Numbered from the stretch's first letter, positions 35,388 through 45,517 are shown. The stretch: 64,000 nucleotides of DNA from Janthinobacterium sp. J1-1 (GCF_030944405.1 NZ_CP132339.1:1426001-1490000), one strand, 5' to 3'. Made by a program: numbers and translations. The notes: generated from the letters alone by a model not told the origin.

Positions 35388-37088
35388 ATGAGAGTAACTG
35401 AAGAAAATTTCGGTTCTGCGTCCTCGCACATTCCTGCTGAGTGGAGCGCCATCGACTGGCGCAAAGTTCAGAAGAATGTGAGAGTCATGCAGCATCGTCT
35501 AGCGAAGGCTACGTCGGACAGTGACTGGCGCCGAGTGAAAGCTCTGCAACGGTGGCTGACCCATTCGTTTTGTGCCAAAGCAGCGGCAATCAAACGCGTG
35601 ACCGAAAACCAAGGCAAGCGAACATCGGGTGTCGACCGGCAGCTATGGGAGACCCCGCAACTGAAACATGCGGCAATTGCCAACCTCGGAAAATCCCGGT
35701 ATCGACCCCTGCCCCTCCGGAGGGTTAATATTCCCAAGACCAATGGAACGTTACGCCCTTTGGGCATTCCAACTATGAAGGACCGGGCCATGCAGGCGCT
35801 ACACCTGCTGGCGCTCGATCCGGTCCTGGAAACAGTGAGCGATCAGAACTCGTATGGGTTCAGGAAAAATCGTGCAACTGCCGATGCGATGTCCCAGATA
35901 TTCGTCAGACTCTCCCGCAAGGGTTCAGCTGAATGGGTATTGGATGCGGACATCGAAGGGTTCTTCGATAACATCAGCCACCAATGGATGATCGACAACG
36001 TCCGCATGGACAAGTCGATACTGACTAAATGGCTGAAGTCCGGTGTAGTGGACGGTAAGCAATTGCTGGCGACAACTGCCGGAACTCCGCAGGGTGGCAT
36101 CATCAGCCCCGCACTTGCAAATTGGACACTGAATGGGTTGGAAGCGGAACTTGTTGCGCATCTCGATGCAAAATGGGGAGTAGCCAAGGCCAAGAAACTC
36201 AAGGTCGGCGTCATACGGTACGCGGATGATTTTGTCATTACAGGGGCTTCACGAGAGCTGCTGGAAGACGAAATCAAACCGTGGGTGGAGAATTTTCTCG
36301 CCATCAGAGGTCTGAGGCTTGCAAAGGCGAAGACCAAGATCGTGCATGTCGATGAAGGGTTTGATTTCCTGGGATGGAACTTCCGCAAATACACAGGAAA
36401 GTTGCTCATCAAGCCAAGTAAGAAAAACGTCAAGGCGTTTTATAAAAAGCTGGGAACGGCAATCAGTGACAATTTGGGCGCAACGCAGGAGAATTTGATA
36501 CGCCTGCTGAACCCCATGCTACGCGGGTGGGCGCAGTACCACTCGCCTGTTGTAGCAAAGCAAACGTTCTCTCGTCTGGAGTCGCTGCTGTTCTGGCGAC
36601 TCATGCGATGGGCAAAACGCAGGCACCCGACCAAGAGCGCAGATTGGATACGCAAAAAGTATTGGCGTACCGTCGGCAATCGGCATTGGGTATTTGCATG
36701 TCAAATTGATACTGAGTTCGGCAATAAGGCAACAATGGAACTGTACTCGCTTGCGGGAACGGCCATTGAGCGTCACATCAAGATCAAGGGAGCATTCAAC
36801 CCTTATGATCCGTCATGGGAGATGTACGGTGAGACGCTTCGGATGGAGCGCATGGTGAAAAACATGCGCTACCGAAAGGAGTGGATACGGCTGTACGTGG
36901 ATCAGGACGGAAAGTGCGCGCTGTGCGGGTATGCGATGGACTTTGACACCGGCTGGCACGACCACCATATGCAGTATAGGGTAGCGGGCGGGTCCGATGC
37001 GCTGGGAAATCGGGTATTATTGCACCCAAATTGCCATTCTCAGGTTCATAGCCTTGGATTGAAAGTAACAAAGCCGGTTCCTGTATAG
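35388..37088 (+). CDS. ltrA: Group II intron reverse transcriptase/maturase with HNH endonuclease
   Basis: 566 residues, ATG after GAGGTACAGCA. RT domain: GIPTMKDRAMQALHLLALDPV, SYGFRKNRATADA, DADIEGFFDNI, GTPQGGIISPALAN, and the catalytic YADD at 278-281. The maturase (X) region includes FLGWNFRKY and NPMLRGWAQYH. The C-terminal HNH domain has CALC (510-513), WHDHH (His524 region) and NCHSQVH (548-554), so it can cut target DNA. It helps the intron splice and inserts it into new DNA sites. Complete, with no frameshift. Base composition and codon use look lower in GC than the host genes. Confidence 0.96.
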   Translation: MRVTEENFGSASSHIPAEWSAIDWRKVQKNVRVMQHRLAKATSDSDWRRVKALQRWLTHSFCAKAAAIKRVTENQGKRTSGVDRQLWETPQLKHAAIANLGKSRYRPLPLRRVNIPKTNGTLRPLGIPTMKDRAMQALHLLALDPVLETVSDQNSYGFRKNRATADAMSQIFVRLSRKGSAEWVLDADIEGFFDNISHQWMIDNVRMDKSILTKWLKSGVVDGKQLLATTAGTPQGGIISPALANWTLNGLEAELVAHLDAKWGVAKAKKLKVGVIRYADDFVITGASRELLEDEIKPWVENFLAIRGLRLAKAKTKIVHVDEGFDFLGWNFRKYTGKLLIKPSKKNVKAFYKKLGTAISDNLGATQENLIRLLNPMLRGWAQYHSPVVAKQTFSRLESLLFWRLMRWAKRRHPTKSADWIRKKYWRTVGNRHWVFACQIDTEFGNKATMELYSLAGTAIERHIKIKGAFNPYDPSWEMYGETLRMERMVKNMRYRKEWIRLYVDQDGKCALCGYAMDFDTGWHDHHMQYRVAGGSDALGNRVLLHPNCHSQVHSLGLKVTKPVPV

Positions 37089-37106
37089 GAACTTTTTATT
37101 AAGCCC

Positions 37107-37181
37107 GAGCCGTGTGCGGCGAAAGTCGCAAGCCCGGTTCCTAGGGGGGAGGACTCCAGTAATGGAGTCTTCCTACCCTAC
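37107..37181 (+). ncRNA. Group II intron domains V and VI
   Basis: Domain V is the 34-base hairpin starting GAGCCGTGTGCGGCGAAAGT and ending CCCGGTTC. Domain VI pairs GGGGGGAGGACTCC with GGAGTCTTCCTACCC around the AGTAAT loop, leaving A37175 unpaired as the branch point. The intron ends in AC. Confidence 0.92.
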
Positions 37182-37224
37182 AATCAAAAAATCGCCTGTC
37201 AATGGTGCTTGCCCCTTCGAATTC

Positions 37225-39507
37225 ATGAGCTGGTTTTCGGCCTCCCCCTCTTCACAGCGCTGGGCTTTTGCCATCAGCGCGCTCGTCACCGCCACCGCGG
37301 TGCCTGCCCACGCCCAGAAAGCGCCCCGCCCGCATGTGGAGAAAGCGCCTCGCCCGGCGCATGTGGAAGAGCCGGAGGCGCCCACCGTCATGACGGCGGA
37401 CAGCATGAGCGGCCGGCCGGAACGCGAGCTCAATCTCAATAATAATGTGGTGATCGAGCGGGGCACGACCACCAAAATGACGGCCGATACAGCTTGTTAC
37501 AAACAAGTTGAAGACGAGTTCGACGCCGAGGGCAAGATCAAGATGTGGCGTTTCGGCGACTATTACACGGGCGACGTGATGAAGCTGAACATGGAGACCG
37601 GCAAGGGTTTCCTGCTCAACCCCACGTATCGCTTCGAAGTCGGCGGCGGGCGCGGCAAGGCCGAGCGGATCGACTTCATCAACCAGGACGAAGCGACCGT
37701 CATCGACGGTACTTACAGTACCTGCGAAGGCCCGAACCCCGACTGGTACCTGAAGTCGAGCACCCTGAACCTCGATTCCGGGCGCGACGTGGGGACCGGC
37801 AGCAAGACCATCATCTATTTCAAGGACGTGCCGATCCTGGGCACGCCCGGCATCTCGTTCTCGCTGTCGGGCGCGCGCCGCTCGGGCTGGCTGGCGCCGA
37901 CGCCGGGCTTCAACTCGAAAAACGGCTTCGAACTGCTGGTGCCGTACTACCTCAATATCGCGCCGAACCGCGACCTGACCCTGTATCCGAAATACATACA
38001 GCGGCGCGGCATCCAGCTGGGCGCCGTCGGGCGCTACCTGGGCGAGACGGACGCCGGCCTGTACAGCGGCGAGACCGCGATCGAGTACTTGCCGAACGAC
38101 AAGCAGACCAAGACCGACCGCTACATGATCAGGTCCAAGCATGAGCAGGCGCTGGCCGTGGGCTGGACCTATGGCTGGGATGTGCGCGAAGCGTCGGACA
38201 ATAATTATCCGAGCGACTTTTCGAAGAACGTGGCCGGCGCCACCGAGCGCCAGCTGCTGCGCGAGTTGCGCACCGACTACCGTACCGAAGACTGGAGCCT
38301 GACGGCGCGCGTACAGAATTACCAGGTGCTGCAGGACCCGGCCGCCGCGACCGACCCCAGCCTGACCGTCACGCGGCCGTATGACCGTTTGCCGTCGATT
38401 AACTTCCATGCCGGCAAATATGATGTCTGGGGCGGTTTCGACTGGACGCTCGACAGCGAAGTGACGCGTTTCGCGCACCCGACCCTGGTGCAGGGGACAC
38501 GCATGGTGGTGGTGCCGCAGATCAGTTTCCCGATCGTGCGCCCCGGCTACTTCATTACGCCCAAGCTGATGCTGAACGCCAGCGCCTACCAGCTCGACAA
38601 CAACGCCACCACCAAGGCGTCGTTCCCGAATACCTCGTTTTCGCGCGCGATTCCCACCATTTCGGTCGACAGCGGCCTGGTGTTCGAACGCGACAGCAAC
38701 CTGTTCGGCGGCAAGGATGCCAAGGGTGGCACGCAGACCTTCGAGCCGCGGCTGTTCTATGTCTACACGCCTTACCGCGACCAGTCGCAGTTCCCGAATT
38801 TCGATACGGCCGACGCGACGTTCAACCTGACGCAGATCTTCACGGAAAACCGTTTTGTCGGCAGCGACCGCATCGGCGACGCCAACCAGGTGACGGCGGC
38901 CGTCGTCTCGCGCTTCCTGCAGGCCGATGGCGCCGAGCGCCTGCGCCTGACCTTCGGCCAGCGTTTCTACTTTGCCGACCAGCGCGTGCAGCTGGCGTCG
39001 ACCACGCCGGTCAACCAGGCGCGCTCGGACATTCTGCTGGCCGCCACCGGCCGCGTGTCGGAAACCTGGACCGTCGACAGCCTGGTACAGTACAACCCGA
39101 GCGACAGCCAGCTGGTCAGTTCGACCTATTCGGTACAATACCAGCCGGGTCCGAAAAAAGTGCTGAACGTCGGCAGCCGTTTCCAGCGCGGCAGCTTCCG
39201 CAATGCCGAAGTGTCGGGGCAGTGGCCGCTGAGCGAGCGCCTGTATGGCGTGGGCCGGGTCAGCTACTCGCTGCTCGACCGCCGCCTGCTCGAAGGCCTG
39301 ATCGGCCTGGAATACAAGGGCGACTGCTGGGTATTCCGCATGGGTGCGCAGCGTTTCGTGACGTCGGCACAGAAATCGTCGACCCCGATCTTTTTCCAGC
39401 TGGAACTGACTGGCCTGTCGAATGGCCTGGGCCTGGGCGCGAATGGCCTGGAAACATTTACAAAAACGATCCCTGGCTATCAGGCATTGAGCACGCCTAT
39501 CCGTTAA
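37225..39507 (+). CDS. lptD: LPS-assembly protein LptD
   Basis: 760 residues from the ATG at 37225, which gives a proper signal peptide (QRWAFAISALVTATAVPAHAQ). After a Pro-rich linker comes the periplasmic OstA/LptA-like domain (about 55-170: TADSMSGRPERELNLNNNVVIERG, then YSTCEGPNPDWYLKS with one Cys). The rest is the outer-membrane barrel. It inserts LPS into the outer leaflet together with LptE. Essential in most Gram-negatives. It is now only 43 bp from the intron 3' end, so transcripts from the old promoter must pass through the intron. No good ribosome site precedes the chosen start. Confidence 0.93.
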   Translation: MSWFSASPSSQRWAFAISALVTATAVPAHAQKAPRPHVEKAPRPAHVEEPEAPTVMTADSMSGRPERELNLNNNVVIERGTTTKMTADTACYKQVEDEFDAEGKIKMWRFGDYYTGDVMKLNMETGKGFLLNPTYRFEVGGGRGKAERIDFINQDEATVIDGTYSTCEGPNPDWYLKSSTLNLDSGRDVGTGSKTIIYFKDVPILGTPGISFSLSGARRSGWLAPTPGFNSKNGFELLVPYYLNIAPNRDLTLYPKYIQRRGIQLGAVGRYLGETDAGLYSGETAIEYLPNDKQTKTDRYMIRSKHEQALAVGWTYGWDVREASDNNYPSDFSKNVAGATERQLLRELRTDYRTEDWSLTARVQNYQVLQDPAAATDPSLTVTRPYDRLPSINFHAGKYDVWGGFDWTLDSEVTRFAHPTLVQGTRMVVVPQISFPIVRPGYFITPKLMLNASAYQLDNNATTKASFPNTSFSRAIPTISVDSGLVFERDSNLFGGKDAKGGTQTFEPRLFYVYTPYRDQSQFPNFDTADATFNLTQIFTENRFVGSDRIGDANQVTAAVVSRFLQADGAERLRLTFGQRFYFADQRVQLASTTPVNQARSDILLAATGRVSETWTVDSLVQYNPSDSQLVSSTYSVQYQPGPKKVLNVGSRFQRGSFRNAEVSGQWPLSERLYGVGRVSYSLLDRRLLEGLIGLEYKGDCWVFRMGAQRFVTSAQKSSTPIFFQLELTGLSNGLGLGANGLETFTKTIPGYQALSTPIR

Positions 39508-39595
39508 GATGGGCGCTGCTGCCGCCGCCGGTGTTCCCGGCGCTGGCGCAAACCGGTTTTTTTATTCACCTGAACTCATGAGCGCTCTACACATT

Positions 39596-41005
39596 ATGCG
39601 TAATGCCAGTATGCACCAACTCAAAATTGCCGCGGTTCTGTTGTGCGCCATGTCCGGCGCCACGACCAGTAGTGTCTGGGCGCAACAGGCCGCTCCTGCC
39701 GCCGCTGCCAAGCCTGCCGCCGCCAAGCCCGCGCCGGTCCAGGGTTTTACCCCGCCAGCGTCCAGCAGCGGCAAGACCATCGATTCGATCGCCGTCGTCG
39801 TCAATGACGATGTGATCACCCGCAATGAAGTCGCGGCGCGCATCAAGAGTGTGGAACAGCGCATGAAGGCGCAGAATGTACCCTTGCCCGACCCTGCCGA
39901 CCTGCGCCGCCAGTTGTTGGAGCGCATGATCGTCGAGCGCGCACAGATGCAACTGGCCAAGGAAATGGGCGTGCGCGTCGATGACCAGACGCTGGACCGC
40001 GCCATCGGCCGCATCGCCGAACAGCAGAAGATGACCATCCAGGACTTGCGCAACCAGATGGAAAAGGAAGGCACGCCGTTTGCCACTTTCCGCGAGGAAA
40101 TCCGTGACGAAATCATCATGCAGCGCCTGCGCGAACATGAAGTCGACGCCAAGATCCAGATTTCGGACTCCGAAGTGGACAACTTCCTGGCAGCCGAAAA
40201 AGCCGCCGCCAGCGAGCAGGTCGAGATGAACCTGGCGCAGATCCTGGTACGCATCCCGGAAAATTCCAGCCCGGAACAGATCGCCGCCCGCCGCGCGCGC
40301 GCCGACGAAGTCAGCCGCCAGCTGCGCACCGGCGCCGATTTCGCCAAGATGGCCGCCACCTATTCCGACGCCAGCGATGCGCTGAGCGGTGGTGATATCG
40401 GCTGGCGCGACAGCAACCGCCTGCCGCCGCTGTTCACCGAGCAGCTGCTGAAGCTGAAGCCGGGCCAGATCACGCCTATTATCAAAAGCAACACCGGTTT
40501 CCATATCCTGAAGCTGGTGGACCGCCGCAGCGCGGCCGAAGCGCAGGCGGTGGCCGCCGTGCAGCAGACCCATGCGCGCCATATCTTGCTGAAAGTCACG
40601 CCGACCCTGTCGGCCGCCGAAGCCAAGCGCAAGCTGGTGGACCTGAAGGAACGCCTCGATAACAAGGCCGCCAAGTTCGAAGACCTGGCCCGCTTGTTCT
40701 CGAACGACAGTTCGGCGGCCAAGGGCGGCGACCTGGGCTGGCTGGCGCCGGGCGACACCATGCCGGAATTCGAGACCGCCATGAACGCGCTGAAACCGGG
40801 CCAGGTCAGCGAGCCGATCGAGACCAGCTTCGGTTTCCATTTGATCGAAGTGCTGGAACGCAAGAGCGACGACGTGTCGAAAGAAAAAGAACGCAACGCC
40901 GCCCGCAACGCCCTGCGCGAGCGCAAGCTGGAAGAAGCGACGGAGAGCTGGGCGCGCGAAGTGCGTGACCGTGCTTACGTCGAATTCCGCGCCGACGACC
41001 AGTAA
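39596..41005 (+). CDS. surA: Periplasmic peptidyl-prolyl isomerase/chaperone SurA
   Basis: About 469 residues from ATG 39596; 39578 and 39611 are alternative starts, none with a strong ribosome site. Signal peptide [24 protein letters not shown], then an Ala/Pro/Lys linker ([18 protein letters not shown]). The N-terminal chaperone core has [20 protein letters not shown]. Two parvulin domains follow (about 230-330 and 345-440), each with SGGDIGW or KGGDLGW and GFHILK or GFHLIE motifs. It escorts unfolded outer-membrane proteins, including LptD, to the BAM complex. The stop TAA overlaps the pdxA start (TAATG). Confidence 0.95.
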   Translation: MRNASMHQLKIAAVLLCAMSGATTSSVWAQQAAPAAAAKPAAAKPAPVQGFTPPASSSGKTIDSIAVVVNDDVITRNEVAARIKSVEQRMKAQNVPLPDPADLRRQLLERMIVERAQMQLAKEMGVRVDDQTLDRAIGRIAEQQKMTIQDLRNQMEKEGTPFATFREEIRDEIIMQRLREHEVDAKIQISDSEVDNFLAAEKAAASEQVEMNLAQILVRIPENSSPEQIAARRARADEVSRQLRTGADFAKMAATYSDASDALSGGDIGWRDSNRLPPLFTEQLLKLKPGQITPIIKSNTGFHILKLVDRRSAAEAQAVAAVQQTHARHILLKVTPTLSAAEAKRKLVDLKERLDNKAAKFEDLARLFSNDSSAAKGGDLGWLAPGDTMPEFETAMNALKPGQVSEPIETSFGFHLIEVLERKSDDVSKEKERNAARNALRERKLEEATESWAREVRDRAYVEFRADDQ

Positions 41006-42051
41006 TGCCGACAGCAACTACACGGCGTCCGGCCATCGCCATCACCTGTGGCGAACCGGCCGGCGTCGGTCCGGAAATTTCGATCCGCGCGGCCTGGGCC
41101 ATGCGCCATGAAGCGAACTGCATCCTGCTCGGCGACGCGGCCTATCTGGCGCTGACCGCCAGCCTGATCGACCCCGAGATCCGCCTGGCGGCGCTGTCGC
41201 TGCAGGCGGTGCGCAACAGCGGCCTGCCGAACTTCGGTCCCGGCCGCCTGGCGGTGATCGACATCCCCACCGTCAACAATGTGATTCCCGGCGTGCTCGA
41301 CAAGGACAATGGCCGCGCCGTGCTCGACACGCTCGATGCGGCCGTCGAAGGCATACAAGCCGGCTGGTTCGGCGCCATGGTGACGGCGCCCTTGCAAAAA
41401 AGCACGATCAATGACGCCGGCATCGCCTTTACGGGCCACACCGAATACCTGGCCGACAAAACGGCTACCCGACAGGTGGTGATGATGCTGGCAGGCGAGC
41501 CCGGCCAGGGCCAGCCGGTGCTGCGCGTGGCGCTGGCCACCACCCATCTGCCGTTGAAAGACGTGCCGGCCGCCATCACGCCGGACGGCCTGGCCACCAC
41601 GCTCGACATTATCCACGCCGACCTGCGCAGCAAATTCGGCATCGCCGCGCCGCGCATCCTGGTCACTGGCCTGAACCCGCATGCGGGCGAGGGTGGCTAC
41701 CTGGGGCGCGAGGAGATCGACGTGATCGCGCCGGCGATTGCCGCCGCCCAGGCGCGCGGCATCGATGCGCGCGGCCCGTATCCGGCCGATACCCTGTTCC
41801 AGCAGAAATACCTGGCCGATGCCGATTGCGTGCTGGCCATGTACCACGACCAGGGCTTGCCGGTATTGAAATACGCCACCTTTGGCCGCGGCATCAATGT
41901 CACCCTGGGCCTGCCCCTGATCCGCACCTCGGTCGACCACGGCACGGCGCTGGACGTGGCCGCGCAGGGCCTGGGCCTGGCCGATGTTGGCAGCATGCAG
42001 CAGGCCTTGCGCACCGCGTGCGACATGCTGCTGGCCAGTACCCGGACCTGA
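41005..42051 (+). CDS. pdxA: 4-hydroxythreonine-4-phosphate dehydrogenase
   Basis: 348 residues. N-terminus [17 protein letters not shown] is the PdxA signature. Metal-binding His residues lie in [25 protein letters not shown], and [11 protein letters not shown]; the end has [11 protein letters not shown]. It oxidises 4-phosphohydroxy-threonine on the way to pyridoxal phosphate. One base overlap with surA and then rsmA 107 bp later, matching the common surA-pdxA-rsmA operon. Confidence 0.97.
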   Translation: MPTATTRRPAIAITCGEPAGVGPEISIRAAWAMRHEANCILLGDAAYLALTASLIDPEIRLAALSLQAVRNSGLPNFGPGRLAVIDIPTVNNVIPGVLDKDNGRAVLDTLDAAVEGIQAGWFGAMVTAPLQKSTINDAGIAFTGHTEYLADKTATRQVVMMLAGEPGQGQPVLRVALATTHLPLKDVPAAITPDGLATTLDIIHADLRSKFGIAAPRILVTGLNPHAGEGGYLGREEIDVIAPAIAAAQARGIDARGPYPADTLFQQKYLADADCVLAMYHDQGLPVLKYATFGRGINVTLGLPLIRTSVDHGTALDVAAQGLGLADVGSMQQALRTACDMLLASTRT

Positions 42052-42060
42052 ACATGGAGC

Positions 42061-42095
42061 GTAGGTCGGGTTAGCCGGTACGGCGTAACCCGACA
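42061..42095. repeat. Single REP-like palindrome
   Basis: GTAGGTCGGGTTAGCC...GGCGTAACCCGACA forms one hairpin between pdxA and rsmA. It is the same type as each half of the doublet at 8063-8159. Confidence 0.75.
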
Positions 42096-42158
42096 CTGCC
42101 TGCTCAACCAAATCCCGCCGGCCCGTGCCGGCTTTACCGCATTGATAGAAAACAGACT

Positions 42159-42938
42159 ATGAAACACGTTGCCCGCAAACGCTTTGGCCAGAACTTCCTG
42201 CATGACCGCTTCGTCCTCGACGACATCACGGCCGCCATCGCGCCGCAGCCGGATGACGCCATGGTCGAGATCGGCCCCGGCCTGGGCGCCATGACGGAGC
42301 AACTGCTGCGCCACCTGAAGCAGATGCATGTGGTGGAACTGGACCGCGACCTGATCGTGCGTCTGGAAAAGACGTTCAACCCTGCCAAGCTGACGATCCA
42401 CTCGGGCGATGCGCTGAAATTCGATTTCGCGCAGATCCCGGTGCCGGAAGGACAAAAACTGCGCATCGTCGGCAACCTGCCGTACAACATCTCCAGCCCG
42501 CTGCTGTTCCACCTGGCGGACTTCGCGCCACTGGTGCTGGACCAGCATTTCATGCTGCAAAAGGAAGTGGTCGAGCGCATGGTGGCCGAACCGGGCAGCA
42601 AGGCCTATGGCCGGCTGTCGGTGATGTTGCAATGGCGCTACACCATGTCGCTGCTGTTCATCGTGCCGCCGACGGCCTTCGATCCGCCGCCGAAGGTCGA
42701 GTCCGCCATCGTGCGCATGATTCCTGTTGAACAACGTTTGCCGTGCGACCAGGAAACCCTGGAAGCGGTGGTCATGAAGGCGTTCTCGCAGCGCCGCAAG
42801 GTGATCCGCAACTGCCTGGCCGGCATGTTTACGGAAGAGCAGATCATCGCCGCCGGCATCGACCCGACCAAGCGTCCAGAAACCGTCGGCCTGGAACAGT
42901 ATGTGGCGCTGGCCAATTTGCTCAAGGCACAGCAGTAA
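42159..42938 (+). CDS. rsmA: 16S rRNA (adenine1518/1519-N6)-dimethyltransferase
   Basis: 259 residues (KsgA). SAM-binding [12 protein letters not shown], acidic VVELDRDL, and catalytic [12 protein letters not shown] are all present. C-terminal [11 protein letters not shown] is also conserved. It dimethylates two adjacent adenines near the 3' end of 16S rRNA as a late ribosome-assembly checkpoint. Last gene of the lptD-surA-pdxA-rsmA run. A dispersed repeat follows its stop. Confidence 0.97.
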   Translation: MKHVARKRFGQNFLHDRFVLDDITAAIAPQPDDAMVEIGPGLGAMTEQLLRHLKQMHVVELDRDLIVRLEKTFNPAKLTIHSGDALKFDFAQIPVPEGQKLRIVGNLPYNISSPLLFHLADFAPLVLDQHFMLQKEVVERMVAEPGSKAYGRLSVMLQWRYTMSLLFIVPPTAFDPPPKVESAIVRMIPVEQRLPCDQETLEAVVMKAFSQRRKVIRNCLAGMFTEEQIIAAGIDPTKRPETVGLEQYVALANLLKAQQ

Positions 42939-43016
42939 AAAGAGCTGGGTTCTTCTTATGCGTTAGCGCAGTGGTGTCAGAAGTCGACCCGGCAGTTTTA
43001 AGCAGCAAGGCGTAAA

Positions 43017-43191
43017 AGGCGGGCCGGAGACGCGAGCCTGAGAAAACGCCGATGGCAGCGTTGCAGCTCCTCGCCGTACATGCGTACTGTCTTCGTCGCT
43101 GCGCCTTGCCCTCGACGTTTTTCAGGCCCGCTTGGCCCGGAATGCCTATGCCGAGTGATGTGGCTTTAATACGCTTTGCTGGTGTGCTGGC
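43017..43191. repeat. Dispersed palindromic repeat with extended tail (third close copy)
   Basis: GGCGGGCCGGAGACGCGAGC, GCGTTGCAGCTCCTCGCCGT, GTACATGCGTAC and TTTTTCAGGCCCGCTTGG follow the same order and spacing as in the 9.8-10.1 kb pair. The tail TGCCTATGCCGAG...TTTAATACGCTTTGCTGGTGT also matches the 10073-10121 tail. Inner arms form an imperfect 80-90 bp inverted repeat. Located between rsmA and the convergent LysR gene. Confidence 0.85.
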
Positions 43192-43194
43192 AAT

Positions 43195-44112
43195 TCAAAA
43201 CCACTGATCCACCTGCTTCAAATCCTGCTTCAAGGCCAGAAAGCAGTGGTCGACATGGTGGTTGCGGCTGATTTCATTGCGCCGCATCAGCGCGATCTTG
43301 CGCTTGCAGGTGGGCTGGCGCAGCGGCGCCACGTGCAGGTCGTCGTCGTTGAGAAACGTCGTGTACAGGCTGGGCATGACGCCCACCGCGATGCCGGCGC
43401 GCACCACGCCGTACAGCGACTCGCTGTGCACCATCTGGTACAGGGACGACGGGTGCAGGCCATGCTGGCGCAGCGCGCTCGAGGCGAATTCCCAGATGCT
43501 GCCCTTGGTAAATACCACGATCTCCTGGCCCGACAACTGATCCCAACGCACTTCCTGCAGCGCCGACAGCGCATGGCTGCGCGCCGTCACCAGCACCAGC
43601 TCGTCTTCGAACAGGCCCACCGTTTCCAGCGAGACGGCGCCCGGCACTTCGATGCCGACGCAAAAGTCGAGCTGGCCTGAATGCAGCGCCTGCAGCAGGC
43701 CGTCGTTGGGCATGTCCGACAACATGATTTCCACTTCATCGCCATGCTCTTCGTTATAGCGCGCCACCACCACCGCCGTCATCGCCATCGCCGACGGGAT
43801 CGCGCCGATGCGGATGCGGTGCCGTCCGCTGCCGATGGCGCGCTGGATATCGGCAAAGGTATTGCTGGCCGTATTCAATAAATGGATGGTGTAATCGAGC
43901 GCCAGCCTGCCTTCGCGCGTCAGTTCCAGTTGGTGGGTTGTGCGGTTAAACAACTTATTGCCCAGCTGATTTTCCAACAGCTTGATCGAGGCGCTCAGCG
44001 CCGGCTGGGTTACGCACAATTCCTGTGCAGCCTTGCTGAAGCTGTTTACACGGGCTAGCGTGGCAAAAGCTTGTAAATGACGTAAGGAAATTTTCTTGTT
44101 CAGCTCATGCAT
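43195..44112 (-). CDS. LysR family transcriptional regulator
   Basis: 305 residues from the ATG at 44112 (an ATG 45 bp upstream is also in frame). N-terminal winged helix-turn-helix: SLRHLQAFATLARVNSFSKAAQELCVTQPALSASIKLLENQLG. The rest is the inducer-binding domain starting RIRIGAIPSAMAM. It reads away from the porin-ABC-nucleoside operon across 231 bp of AT-rich DNA, the typical layout for a LysR regulator and its target. The inducer may be a nucleoside or base, by context only. Confidence 0.92.
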   Translation of the reverse strand: MHELNKKISLRHLQAFATLARVNSFSKAAQELCVTQPALSASIKLLENQLGNKLFNRTTHQLELTREGRLALDYTIHLLNTASNTFADIQRAIGSGRHRIRIGAIPSAMAMTAVVVARYNEEHGDEVEIMLSDMPNDGLLQALHSGQLDFCVGIEVPGAVSLETVGLFEDELVLVTARSHALSALQEVRWDQLSGQEIVVFTKGSIWEFASSALRQHGLHPSSLYQMVHSESLYGVVRAGIAVGVMPSLYTTFLNDDDLHVAPLRQPTCKRKIALMRRNEISRNHHVDHCFLALKQDLKQVDQWF

Positions 44113-44343
44113 GGATCTGTTTATCAAAAAAAGTAATGGATTTATAAAAATAAACAAATTTTCTTATCCTGCAATTTACCATATTCTGGACTGGTCTTGA
44201 CTTGTTATGAAAGCAACATTTTCCCGCAAGTCACAGAACCGCAGTGCCGACACCATCGGCGGCCAGCGTTCCGGGCAGACAGGGTGGTACCTAAAAAAAT
44301 ACATAAGAAATATTCAGCGGATAACTTCAAGAGGGCGGCGGCA
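44113..44343. promoter_or_regulatory. Divergent LysR/porin control region
   Basis: 231 bp, AT-rich near 44120-44185 (runs such as TTTATAAAAATAAACAAATTTT). LysR proteins usually bind T-N11-A sites in such gaps; several candidates exist but none stands out. A basal promoter for the porin is expected here. Confidence 0.45.
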
Positions 44344-45459
44344 ATGAAAAAATGGATGACGGGAACGATGGTGGTGGGTGGCTTGCTGGCGGCGCAGGGC
44401 GCGGCGCAAGCGCAAAGCAGCGTGCAGGTGTATGGCCTGATTTCGGCCGGCATCGGCTACACCTCGGATGAAAATGGCCGCAACCTGACACATGCCCTGA
44501 GCGGCACCAACCAGAATCCGCGCATCGGCTTTCGCGGCCAGGAAGACCTGGGCAATGGCAACAAGGCGCTGTTCGTGCTGGAAAACGGTTTCAATGTGAT
44601 GACCGGCACGGCCGCGCAAAGCGGCCGCCTGTTCGGCCGCCAGTCCTTCGTCGGCTTGTCCAGCAACGACAAGGGCACCTTGACCCTGGGCCGCCAGTAC
44701 GAGGCCGTCAAGGACCTGCTGGGCCCGGTGGTGATCGCCAGTAACGGCGTGCATATCGGCGACAACGACAATGGCTACAACAACCTGCGCGTACAGAATG
44801 CCATCAAGTATGTCAGCCCGACCATCAGCAACTTTGCCTTCACCGGCCTGTACGGCTTCAGCGAAAACCCGGAAAGCTCCAGCCGCAACCGCGTCTACAG
44901 CGCCGGTGCGCAGTACAAGGCCGACGCGTTCAGCTGGGCGCTGGCGTATTCCAAGCTCGACCATCCGAACGCGGCCGAATCGCCGAACGGCGCCATCGGC
45001 AACGACTATGGCAGCTCCTTGCTGATCTTTAACAAGAGCGCGGTCAAAGGCGTGGGCGTGGACAGCCAGGCCATCGTCGGCACGGGCGGCTTCTATAATG
45101 TGGGCAAGACCAAGTTCGGCGCGCTGTACACCAATGTGCGCTACCACTATATGGACCAGAGCAATCTGACCCTGCAGAACGTGGACGTGAACCTGAACCA
45201 CAAGCTGACGGAAGCGTTGAACCTGGGCGCCTCGTATTTCTATACCACCGGCAAATACGACGTGATCAACAAGACGCCGAAATGGCATCAGGTCAACTTC
45301 CAGGCCGATTACTTCCTGTCCAAGCGCACCGACGTGGCCATCACCTGGAGCTACCAGAAGGCGGCCGGCGACGCGACGTTTGCGCGCGTGTTCGGCTTTG
45401 GCGCCTCGTCCGGCAAGACGCAAAGCGTGCTGATCCTTGGTATGCGCCATTATTTCTGA
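44344..45459 (+). CDS. Gram-negative porin (OmpC/Omp32-like)
   Basis: 371 residues from the ATG at 44344. The signal peptide is KKWMTGTMVVGGLLAAQGAAQAQ. The barrel begins SSVQVYGLISAGIGYTSDENG, the usual betaproteobacterial porin opening, with RIGFRGQEDLGNGNKALFVLENGF and RQSFVGLSSNDKGTLTLGRQY, and it ends with the expected terminal Phe (ILGMRHYF). It forms a general or substrate-preferring outer-membrane channel. First gene of a probable operon with the ABC transporter, so it may admit nucleosides. Confidence 0.92.
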   Translation: MKKWMTGTMVVGGLLAAQGAAQAQSSVQVYGLISAGIGYTSDENGRNLTHALSGTNQNPRIGFRGQEDLGNGNKALFVLENGFNVMTGTAAQSGRLFGRQSFVGLSSNDKGTLTLGRQYEAVKDLLGPVVIASNGVHIGDNDNGYNNLRVQNAIKYVSPTISNFAFTGLYGFSENPESSSRNRVYSAGAQYKADAFSWALAYSKLDHPNAAESPNGAIGNDYGSSLLIFNKSAVKGVGVDSQAIVGTGGFYNVGKTKFGALYTNVRYHYMDQSNLTLQNVDVNLNHKLTEALNLGASYFYTTGKYDVINKTPKWHQVNFQADYFLSKRTDVAITWSYQKAAGDATFARVFGFGASSGKTQSVLILGMRHYF

Positions 45460-45517
45460 CATCTGTCCCATCTTTACCGGCGCTGCCCGCCAGCGCCGTT
45501 CCCTGAAAGGAAGCATC

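Larger units (their letters stand above)
34780..37181 (+). mobile_element. Group IIB-like intron (chloroplast-like class) with maturase, inserted between amgK and lptD
   Basis: 2402 bp. The 5' end GTGTG fits the GUGYG rule. The last six bases of the 5' exon, GGTGGG (IBS1, 34774-34779), are perfectly complementary to CCCACC at 35247-35252 (EBS1). The six before, GGCAAC (IBS2, 34768-34773), pair with GTTGTC at 34990-34995 (EBS2) with one G-U. Domain V is at 37107-37140 and domain VI ends ACCCTAC at 37181, placing the bulged branch A (37175) seven bases from the end. The maturase sits in domain IV. All parts needed for splicing and mobility look intact. Confidence 0.93.
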
